From positions 1 through 10,798 of the forward strand of contig QFPD01000043.1 in NCBI GenBank assembly GCA_003248845.1: a stretch of 10,798 bases of DNA. The letters are read 5' to 3'. The notes under the pieces were generated by a model that was not told where the DNA came from, searched no databases, and worked only from the letters and a program-made list of their open reading frames with translations. Below are positions 1 to 10,798 of this stretch, in pieces. The stretch is from Microbacterium sp. Its GTDB lineage: Bacteria; Actinomycetota; Actinomycetes; Actinomycetales; Microbacteriaceae. The first letter of the stretch is position 1. The number at the start of each line of letters is the position of its first letter. The position numbers were made by a program, and so were the translations under genes.

Positions 1-2542
<2,542 letters not shown>

Positions 2543-2571
2543 CCCGCGGTTTACGAAACTTTCTGAGACAC

Positions 2572-2576
2572 AGGAG
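2572..2576 (+). promoter_or_regulatory. Ribosome binding site of rpoC
   Basis: AGGAG lies five bases before the GTG at 2582. This supports the GTG as the true start, and the protein then begins [15 protein letters not shown], as expected for actinobacterial RpoC. The 39-base gap after rpoB contains no obvious terminator or promoter, so the two genes should be co-transcribed. Confidence 0.85.
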
Positions 2577-2581
2577 AACCA

Positions 2582-6454
<3,873 letters not shown>

Positions 6455-6475
6455 GCCGGTTTCCGAACCGCACGG

Positions 6476-6508
6476 AAAGGGCGGTCCCGCGTTGCGGGGC
6501 CGCCCTTT
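6476..6508 (+). terminator. Intrinsic terminator hairpin after rpoC
   Basis: Two 15-base arms, AAAGGGCGGTCCCGC (6476-6490) and GCGGGGCCGCCCTTT (6494-6508), pair completely with one G-U wobble around a three-base loop. The hairpin starts 22 bases after the rpoC stop. No T-run follows the stem beyond the TTT that ends the right arm, as is common for actinobacterial terminators. It should end the rpoB-rpoC transcript and isolate it from the next gene. Confidence 0.85.
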
Positions 6509-6521
6509 CGCGTCGGCGCCC

Positions 6522-6527
6522 TACGCT
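6522..6527 (+). promoter_or_regulatory. Probable -10 element for a leaderless transcript
   Basis: TACGCT fits the actinobacterial TANNNT -10 pattern and ends exactly six bases before the ATG at 6534. Transcription would therefore begin at or next to the start codon. No Shine-Dalgarno sequence precedes the ATG, which agrees with a leaderless mRNA. No recognisable -35 hexamer is present, and the place where one would lie is inside the terminator stem. Confidence 0.5.
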
Positions 6528-6533
6528 GAAGGC

Positions 6534-7136
6534 ATGGCCAAGGTCGGCGGCAGGAACGCCGCGTTCGCGTGGATCGTGGGGCTCGTGTGCCTCGGGGTCG
6601 TCGGCGTGCTCGCGTTCCTCGCGCTTCCGCTGATCCCGGCGACGGTGGCGTGGGTCGGCGACACCGTGAACCGGCCCACGAGCGCGCCGGATGCCGGAGG
6701 CTCCGGAGGGGATGCCGAGGCGGGTGTGCCCACCGAGTGCGCCGGCCTCTACGACTCGGCACTCTGGGCGACGATGCGCTTCGCGCCCGGCTCGGTGCTC
6801 ACCCCGTCGGCCGATGCCCCCGTCTCGACCGCGACCGCCCTCGTTCAGGCGCTCCAGCCGCAGGTGCTCTTCACGTGTGCATGGCACGCCGAGGCCGGCG
6901 CGGTCTCCACGACACTCGCGACCGTGCCGACGGATGCCGGGGCCATCGCCGCGGCGGCGCTCCCCGGCGCAGGATTCGCCTGCGAGGCGGACGGCGACCG
7001 CACGCGGTGCACACGCACCGACGGCGATCTCGTCGAGACGATCGAGGCCGGCGGCGGTCTGTGGCTGTCGACGAGCGAGCAGGCGTGGCATCCTGCCGAG
7101 TACGTCCGCCGCACCGGCGACCGCGTCTGGGGCTGA
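6534..7136 (+). CDS. Uncharacterised membrane-anchored extracytoplasmic protein with four-Cys domain
   Basis: This 200-residue protein is not one I can name. A short basic N-terminus is followed by one long hydrophobic segment (about residues 11-41), and no lipobox or clear signal-peptidase site is seen. It is therefore probably an N-terminal anchor with the rest outside the cell. A Gly/Ala/Asp-rich linker (about 48-66) leads to a domain with Cys69, Cys115, Cys150 and Cys159, likely two disulfides. Recognisable blocks are ECAGLYD, CAWHAEAG and GFACEADGDRTRC. The same blocks occur in the convergent neighbour, a lipoprotein whose stop codon lies one base away. I chose ATG 6534 because the longer open frame would start at a TTG inside the terminator loop. 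The -10-like hexamer before it suggests its own leaderless promoter. The gene itself looks real; its function is unknown. Confidence 0.85.
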   Translation: MAKVGGRNAAFAWIVGLVCLGVVGVLAFLALPLIPATVAWVGDTVNRPTSAPDAGGSGGDAEAGVPTECAGLYDSALWATMRFAPGSVLTPSADAPVSTATALVQALQPQVLFTCAWHAEAGAVSTTLATVPTDAGAIAAAALPGAGFACEADGDRTRCTRTDGDLVETIEAGGGLWLSTSEQAWHPAEYVRRTGDRVWG

Positions 7137-7137
7137 G

Positions 7138-7785
7138 CTACGGCGTGGCGCTCGTGGTGGGCTTCGGCGTCCGCCCGCCGACGGGCCAGAGCGCCGCGAT
7201 CACGGCGTCGGTGTAGCCGGTCGGCGCGAGATTCGAGTACTGCGTGTCGACGATGACGCCGTCGCGCCAGAAGAGCGTGCGGCCGTCTTCGACGGGCAGG
7301 TTCGGGTCGGTCCACGTCTTCTCGCAGCGGATGCCGCCCTGCGGCTCGTAGCAGGTGAATCCGTCCTCGCCGAGCGCGTACAGCGCGTCGCGCGCCTCCC
7401 GCTCGGGCGAGTAGCCGATCACCGTGACGAGCCGCGTTGTCGCGGCCCCCGGCTCACCCCACACGCAGACGCGCGCGCTGTCCTCGCGGATGCCCCCGCC
7501 CATGCCCGGGGCGTTCAGCGGTACGCCGTCGAGCTGGGCCAGCACCTCGGCATCCAGCAGGTCACGGCACCCCTGCGGCAGATCGGCGGGGAGCGGCGTC
7601 GTCGAGACGGACGCGCCCATGGGAAACGGTGAGAGCGACGCGGACGGCGTCGGGCGCGGGGATGCCGCGGAGGCGGAGTCGCCCGTCGGCGCGGGGGAGG
7701 GCTCCGCGACGCAGCCCGCGAGGGCGAGCGCGAGAGCGGCGCCCGCGGCGGCGGCGCCGGCGGCGGTGCGAGACGGTCGAACCAT
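7138..7785 (-). CDS. Uncharacterised lipoprotein with four-Cys domain
   Basis: This 215-residue protein has a lipoprotein signal peptide: basic start MVRPSR, an Ala/Leu-rich core, and lipobox LAGC with the lipidated cysteine at position 25. A Ser/Pro/Ala-rich linker (about 26-66) spaces the domain from the membrane. The domain has Cys73, Cys107, Cys145 and Cys154 in blocks GCRDLLD, CVWGEPG and GFTCYEPQGGIRC, matching those of the gene facing it. The C...CxW arrangement also recalls small actinobacterial lipoprotein families such as DUF3558; that is a resemblance only. It is divergent from the membrane-protein gene at 7917. A -10-like hexamer six bases upstream suggests a leaderless mRNA; the GGAG directly before the ATG is too close to be a normal ribosome binding site. 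Possible roles include ligand binding or envelope sensing, but nothing visible decides this. Confidence 0.9.
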   Translation of the reverse strand: MVRPSRTAAGAAAAGAALALALAGCVAEPSPAPTGDSASAASPRPTPSASLSPFPMGASVSTTPLPADLPQGCRDLLDAEVLAQLDGVPLNAPGMGGGIREDSARVCVWGEPGAATTRLVTVIGYSPEREARDALYALGEDGFTCYEPQGGIRCEKTWTDPNLPVEDGRTLFWRDGVIVDTQYSNLAPTGYTDAVIAALWPVGGRTPKPTTSATP

Positions 7786-7791
7786 GTCTCC

Positions 7792-7797
7792 ACGATA
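7792..7797 (-). promoter_or_regulatory. Probable -10 element of the lipoprotein gene
   Basis: On the minus strand TATCGT ends six bases before the ATG at 7785, so transcription would start at the start codon. This is the same arrangement as in front of the convergent gene at 6534. No -35 element can be recognised at the usual distance. Confidence 0.5.
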
Positions 7798-7845
7798 GGC
7801 GGGCGAGGCGGGAGTCCGGCGGGTGGGCCGAAACCCGGCGAGGCT

Positions 7846-7866
7846 CCGCGGCGTGGCGTGCCGCGG
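7846..7866. repeat. 7-bp perfect inverted repeat in divergent promoter region
   Basis: CCGCGGC (7846-7852) and GCCGCGG (7860-7866) are perfect inverted copies around a seven-base spacer. The repeat ends four bases before the TACTCT hexamer, so it covers the -35 zone of the promoter for the gene at 7917. That is a typical place for an operator. Short GC palindromes also arise by chance in DNA this rich in GC, so the regulatory reading is weak. Confidence 0.3.
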
Positions 7867-7870
7867 GCGC

Positions 7871-7876
7871 TACTCT
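7871..7876 (+). promoter_or_regulatory. Candidate -10 element for the 7917-9388 operon
   Basis: TACTCT matches TANNNT and is the most promoter-like hexamer between the two divergent genes on this strand. Transcription from about 7883 would give a leader of roughly 34 bases containing the ribosome binding site at 7904. No -35 match is seen. Confidence 0.35.
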
Positions 7877-7903
7877 CGCTGTGCGGCGGCGCGCGCCCCG
7901 CGT

Positions 7904-7909
7904 GAGGAG
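7904..7909 (+). promoter_or_regulatory. Ribosome binding site of the 7917 gene
   Basis: GAGGAG lies seven bases before ATG 7917. It fixes the start, because the open frame itself runs upstream to about 7437 through the antisense of the lipoprotein gene. Confidence 0.75.
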
Positions 7910-7916
7910 CAACGCC

Positions 7917-8882
7917 ATGAGCGACCACAAGTACGGCGAGCCGGTGCCCGAGACGGACCGCGTCACCGACGCCACCGCCGGTGAGTCGGCGACGTCGGCC
8001 GACGACGCGGTCGCGAGCGCCCACGAAGGCCTCGCCCACGCCGAGGCCGCGCAGCGTGAAGTGAGCGCGCACGATCACCCCGTGGAGTCCGCCCCTTCCG
8101 AGCAGACCGCTGATCCGGTCGTCACGCCCTCCGAGCCGACGGCCGCGACCGTCGTCGCCGAACCCGTGGCCCCCGTCCACGGCAGCCTCTACGCGGACGA
8201 CCCGGTCGATGAGACGTACGTTCCGGGCGCCTACTCGACTCCCTCGGACGCAGCCACGGAGGTCGTCGCGCCGGCGGTCGTCGCGCCCGCTGCGGCTCCC
8301 ATCGCCCCCGCGCCCCAGCCGATCTTCGTTCAGGCTCCCGAAGCGCCGCGGCCGCGCGGCAACCGTGGCGCGGCCGGCCTCATCGGCCTTCTCGCCGCCG
8401 TCGCCTTCGGCGTCCTCTACCTCGCCGCGGCCCTCGGCCTGCGCGCCCTCGACGGCAGTGTCACCTCGTCGAACTTCGGCACCGAAGCGACCTCCGCGCT
8501 GACGTCGTGGTGGTTCTGGGTTCCCGTGGTCGTGTTCTACCTCGCGTTCTGGCTGCTCGGCGCCATCATCAACCGCGGCCGGTGGGGGCACTGGGTGATC
8601 TTCGGGCTGCTCGTGGGCGCGGCATCCTATGGCGGGCACCTGCTCGGACAGCTCTTCCAGGCGCCGTTCTGGCAGCTGACGGCGCGGCAGGGGCAGGAGG
8701 TCGTCCAGGGCCAGCTGCTCGCGCCTCTCGCGATCGTCGCGTTCGTCGTGGGCCGAGAGCTCACGATCTGGTTCGGTGCGTGGGTGGCAGCGCGCGGTCG
8801 CCGCATGAGCGAACTCAACCGCGAGGCGCAGCGCGAGTACGAGCGCACTCTCGAGGCGGGCCCGCGGATCCAGCAGGGCTGA
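7917..8882 (+). CDS. Uncharacterised four-helix membrane protein with long disordered N-terminal tail
   Basis: This protein has 321 residues. Residues 1-110 are acidic and low in hydrophobicity, rich in Ala, Asp, Glu, Ser and Thr. Residues 111-140 are a Pro/Ala/Val-rich stretch. A basic PRPRGNRG segment (144-151) follows, then four predicted membrane helices at about 152-175, 197-218, 225-247 and 267-291. The last 30 residues are charged and basic. Basic residues before helix 1 and after helix 4 put both ends in the cytoplasm, so the tail would be an intracellular disordered arm. No enzyme motif, ATP-binding site or transporter signature is visible. I have the impression that similar proteins are common in Microbacteriaceae, but I cannot name a family. 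The gene at 8900 follows after 17 bases, so the two are probably co-transcribed. Confidence 0.87.
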   Translation: MSDHKYGEPVPETDRVTDATAGESATSADDAVASAHEGLAHAEAAQREVSAHDHPVESAPSEQTADPVVTPSEPTAATVVAEPVAPVHGSLYADDPVDETYVPGAYSTPSDAATEVVAPAVVAPAAAPIAPAPQPIFVQAPEAPRPRGNRGAAGLIGLLAAVAFGVLYLAAALGLRALDGSVTSSNFGTEATSALTSWWFWVPVVVFYLAFWLLGAIINRGRWGHWVIFGLLVGAASYGGHLLGQLFQAPFWQLTARQGQEVVQGQLLAPLAIVAFVVGRELTIWFGAWVAARGRRMSELNREAQREYERTLEAGPRIQQG

Positions 8883-8899
8883 GCATCCGGCGGCGGCCG

Positions 8900-9388
8900 A
8901 TGAGCCTCCCGGAAGAACCGGGCGACGATGCCGGCGGCGTCAGTGCGCCGGTGGCCGTCGTGTTCGCGACGGTCGGCTTCTTCGCGCTGCTGGTCGCCGG
9001 GTTCGGGCTCCTGAGCCTCGCGACGGATGCCGAGGTGACGCCGGTGGCGGGCCTCGGCCCCGCGCCGGGCATCGTCGGGACTGCCGCGGCCGTCGTCGCG
9101 TTCGCCGCGGGGGTCGCGGCGCTCGTTCGGCCCCCGCGACCGACGTACCGCGGCGTGTGGCTCGTCGCCGTCGGCTGCTTTCTGGCGTACCTGGTCGGGG
9201 TCCTCGTCGGCGCCGCGCTGACGGGCGTCGATCTCACTCGTGCGATCGCGGCGGCCGGCGGGTTCGCGACGTCGTGGTTCGCTGTGCTCCTCGCATCCGT
9301 CGCCCTCGTCGCCGCGTGGACTGCGGTCGCGCTCGTGCGGACGCGCGCCGGTCGACCGCGCTGGCCGTGGGAGCGCGACGAAGACTGA
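8900..9388 (+). CDS. Uncharacterised small four-helix membrane protein
   Basis: This 162-residue protein begins MSLPEEPGDDAGG, 17 bases after the preceding stop codon. Hydrophobic segments lie at about residues 16-40, 55-76, 85-109 and 119-146, so it should be an integral membrane protein with both ends inside. The short C-terminal tail ends in a basic then acidic GRPRWPWERDED. Only a weak, GC-rich sequence precedes the ATG, so translation may be coupled to the upstream gene. No catalytic or transport motif is visible. The close spacing with another orphan membrane protein suggests that the two act together; this is inferred from context only. The open frame extends far upstream inside the previous gene, but that part is shadow coding. 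Confidence 0.82.
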   Translation: MSLPEEPGDDAGGVSAPVAVVFATVGFFALLVAGFGLLSLATDAEVTPVAGLGPAPGIVGTAAAVVAFAAGVAALVRPPRPTYRGVWLVAVGCFLAYLVGVLVGAALTGVDLTRAIAAAGGFATSWFAVLLASVALVAAWTAVALVRTRAGRPRWPWERDED

Positions 9389-9495
9389 CCGGCCCTCCCG
9401 ACGCCAGCCTCCCCGCGGCACCACGACGCCGCGAAACCGAGGCCCGGCGGCGCGCGGGAATCCGTGAGATTCGGGCGAAACGGGTGCCGACCGGC

Positions 9496-9501
9496 GACAA
9501 T
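9496..9501 (+). promoter_or_regulatory. Candidate -10 element near the 9500 gene
   Basis: GACAAT resembles the -10 consensus and stands out in a GC-rich 111-base gap (9389-9499). It overlaps the ATG at 9500. If used, transcription would begin around 9508-9509, exactly at an in-frame GTG (9509), which would then be a leaderless start. The gap shows no clear terminator. Confidence 0.3.
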
Positions 9502-10040
9502 GGATGCCGTGGAGCGGTCGATCGAGACCCAGGTCAGCCAGGCGGTGGATGCCTGGCTGCGCTGGCTGCCCCGGTGGGAGCCCGCCACTCATCGCGGCCG
9601 CGTGGCTCCGTGCCGGCGGTGCATCGGATCACCCGTGCTGTCGGCCGCGGGGCTCGGCGCGGACGTTCCCCACGGTGTGCAGCACGGACTTTCGACGCGC
9701 GTCAAGACGATCGTCGACCACGCGGTCGCCGAGTACACCTCCCGGAATCTGCCGCTCCTGCAGGCAGAACTCGACCAGCAGGCCGCGCGCAATCGCGCCC
9801 GCAGCTACCGTCCCGCCGAGGGCCTCGACCCGGAGTTCGACGGCTTGCCGATGGACCCCGATCCGGTTGTGCGCCGTGCTGCTGCACCATCGCCTGCGCA
9901 TCCAGGCGGCCGTCGGCCAGTACGTCGAGCCGCAGATCGCGGCGATGCTCGAAGAGCTGACACGGTCCCTCGACGCCCCGTTCGACCCGAACCCGTTCGA
10001 CGCGGACGCCGGTCGCGGTCCCGAGCTGCCGGAGATCTGA
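9500..10040 (+). pseudogene. Uncharacterised protein gene with a frameshift near 9870
   Basis: Two frames must be joined to read this gene. The first part runs from ATG 9500 (or in-frame GTG 9509) for about 124 codons: MDAVERSIETQVSQAVDAWL at the start, a CRRC motif at residues 38-41, a helical stretch around 68-100, and FDGLPMDPDPV at 113-123. The next part is in the frame one base later, from about 9873 to the TGA at 10038-10040. It reads AVLLHHRLRIQAAVGQYVEP and ends in an acidic Asp/Pro-rich tail, 55 codons in all. In this second part about 50 of 55 codons end in G or C in that frame, whereas the first frame turns into an Arg/Pro-rich string with many codons ending in A or T. A one-base insertion or two-base deletion in the GCGCC run at 9871-9875 would explain the break. 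The intact product would have about 180 residues, soluble, of unknown function. A sequencing error is as likely as a true mutation. Confidence 0.7.
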
Positions 10041-10098
10041 CGCCCTGTGCCCCGGGCTCCGACGACGCGAGCTGCCGAGCGGCGTGCCGCGCCGGCTT

Positions 10099-10107
10099 TG
10101 TTAGCAT
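10099..10107 (+). promoter_or_regulatory. Extended -10 promoter for the kinase gene
   Basis: TGTTAGCAT combines a TGN extension with a TANNNT -10 hexamer (TAGCAT, 10102-10107). It is the only AT-richer spot in the 112-base gap after the frameshifted gene. Start of transcription near 10114 would leave a leader of about 39 bases with the ribosome binding site. No -35 match is seen, which suits an extended -10 promoter. The kinase therefore probably has its own transcript. Confidence 0.5.
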
Positions 10108-10141
10108 TACCGGGTCTTCGAAGAGGCCGAGGACGGGAAGC

Positions 10142-10148
10142 GAAGGGG
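10142..10148 (+). promoter_or_regulatory. Ribosome binding site of the kinase gene
   Basis: GAAGGGG ends four bases before the ATG at 10153. This supports that start, which leaves a 20-residue N-terminal lead before the glycine loop. Confidence 0.7.
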
Positions 10149-10152
10149 TGCC

Positions 10153-10798
10153 ATGACGCGCAGGCTGCCCTCCGCGCCGCCCCTGCTCCCGGGACTCGAT
10201 TACGTGCGCCCGCTCGGCTCCGGCGGATTCGCGGACGTTTTCCTCTACCAGCAGGACATGCCGCGCCGGCAGGTCGCCGTCAAGGTGCTGCCGATCGGCG
10301 AGCGCGACCCCGATCTCCTCCGCATGTTCAACGCCGAGGCCGATGTCCTCGCGCACCTGTCCGCGCATCCCGCGATCGTCACGGTCTATCAGGCGGGAAT
10401 CTCCGCCGACGGTCGTCCGTACATCGTGATGGAGTTCTGCCCGGGCTCCCTCGCGCAGCGCTATCGGATCGAGCGGATCCCCACCGAGGACGTCATGGCG
10501 ATCGCCGTGCGCCTCGCCGGTGCGCTCGAGTCAGCGCATCGGGCCGGGCTGATCCACCGCGACATCAAGCCGAGCAACATCCTCATCACGACGTTCGGGT
10601 CGGCGGTGCTCGCCGACTTCGGCATCTCGTCGACCCTCGCCCGCTCGCAGGGCGACGAGGTCCTCGCGATGTCGATCCCCTGGAGCGCGCCCGAAGTCGT
10701 CGCGGAGCACACCGGAGGCACGATCGCGAGCGAAGTGTGGGGGCTCGGTGCGACCGTGTACTCGCTGCTCGCCGGGCACAGCCCGTTCGAGCGGCGCG
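10153..10798 (+). CDS. Hanks-type serine/threonine protein kinase (3'-truncated by window edge)
   Basis: This eukaryotic-like kinase would phosphorylate Ser/Thr on proteins. 215 residues are visible and the frame stays open to the window end. Kinase motifs appear in order: glycine loop LGSGGFADVF (21-30), ATP-anchoring Lys44 in VAVK, helix-C Glu62, catalytic loop HRDIKPSN (135-142) with Asp137, DFG at 155-157, and APE at 179-181. All core catalytic residues are present, so it should be active. HRD with an arginine marks an RD kinase activated through its activation loop (158-178), where Thr161 and several serines are candidates. The usual Asp of subdomain IX (normally DVWSLG or similar) is Glu194 here, in SEVWGLGATVY. 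The C-terminal part, where a membrane helix, PASTA repeats or other sensor would lie, is outside the window, so no specific Pkn name can be given. Confidence 0.95.
   Translation, partial: MTRRLPSAPPLLPGLDYVRPLGSGGFADVFLYQQDMPRRQVAVKVLPIGERDPDLLRMFNAEADVLAHLSAHPAIVTVYQAGISADGRPYIVMEFCPGSLAQRYRIERIPTEDVMAIAVRLAGALESAHRAGLIHRDIKPSNILITTFGSAVLADFGISSTLARSQGDEVLAMSIPWSAPEVVAEHTGGTIASEVWGLGATVYSLLAGHSPFERR

Noticed and set aside
6492..6533. Longer N-terminus for the 6534 gene, starting at a TTG
   Set aside because: The TTG lies in the loop of the rpoC terminator, has no ribosome binding site, and would place 14 extra residues before a good ATG with a -10 element correctly spaced in front of it.
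7173..7186. GCCCG-CCGA-CGGGC hairpin as a terminator for the 6534 gene
   Set aside because: The five-base stem has no T-run and lies inside the convergent lipoprotein coding sequence; it is too weak to call.
7437..7916. Upstream extension of the 7917 gene across the lipoprotein gene
   Set aside because: The extra sequence is Arg/Pro-rich antisense of the lipoprotein. GAGGAG before ATG 7917 and the change of composition there mark the true start.
7515..8639. Long minus-strand open frame of 374 codons
   Set aside because: It is a shadow of the genes at 7917 and 7138: Arg/Gly-rich without domain features, as expected from GC-rich antisense frames. The same holds for the minus-strand frames at 8627-9592 and 6420-7091.
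9458..9472. GAATC-N5-GATTC inverted repeat before the 9500 gene
   Set aside because: The arms are only five bases and do not extend, so chance is a sufficient explanation.
9866..9880. Programmed ribosomal frameshift at the break in the 9500 gene
   Set aside because: There is no slippery heptamer, internal Shine-Dalgarno sequence or obvious downstream hairpin, so an indel or read error is simpler.
9157..9960. Plus-strand open frame of 267 codons overlapping the small membrane protein and the frameshifted gene
   Set aside because: It is Arg-rich throughout, crosses two better-supported genes and shows no ribosome binding site or motif.
9500..10156. Reading the 9500 frame straight through to a stop that overlaps the kinase ATG (ATGA), as if translationally coupled
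   Set aside because: After about 9872 this frame is Arg/Pro-rich with many codons ending in A or T, while the next frame has strong codon bias and a clean stop at 10040. The ATGA overlap looks accidental.

Overview
The window is about 10.8 kb of very GC-rich DNA whose coding regions have G or C at almost every third codon position. The two RNA polymerase genes point to an actinobacterium. The beta' subunit carries the actinobacterial coiled-coil insertion near its N-terminus, and the beta sequence reads like the Microbacteriaceae version. Microbacterium or a close relative is my best guess, by recall rather than by search. No tRNA, rRNA, CRISPR array, insertion sequence or phage gene is visible. 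No stretch longer than about 130 bases lacks a gene.

Bases 1-6454 are the 3' part of rpoB (first third missing) and a complete rpoC, both on the plus strand and 39 bases apart. They encode the two large subunits that form the catalytic core of RNA polymerase. All the metal-binding and catalytic motifs I looked for are present. A strong 15-bp hairpin at 6476-6508 ends this operon, and no ribosomal protein gene follows directly.

Bases 6534-9388 hold four small uncharacterised cell-envelope genes. Two of them, a membrane-anchored protein (6534-7136, plus) and a lipoprotein (7138-7785, minus), meet tail to tail with one base between their stop codons. They appear to be diverged relatives: both have the same four-cysteine extracytoplasmic pattern, and both have a -10-like hexamer exactly six bases before the ATG, which suggests leaderless mRNAs. 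The lipoprotein is divergent, across a 131-base promoter region, from a probable two-gene operon. That operon encodes a four-helix membrane protein with a 150-residue disordered N-terminal tail (7917-8882) and a smaller four-helix membrane protein (8900-9388).

Bases 9500-10040 hold an uncharacterised gene of about 180 codons whose reading frame is broken near 9870. The window ends inside a Hanks-type serine/threonine kinase (10153 to the end) that has its own extended -10 promoter and a good ribosome binding site. Apart from rpoB, rpoC and the kinase, no gene here can be given a biochemical function from sequence alone. The best leads are the tail-to-tail cysteine-patterned pair and the frameshifted gene before the kinase.
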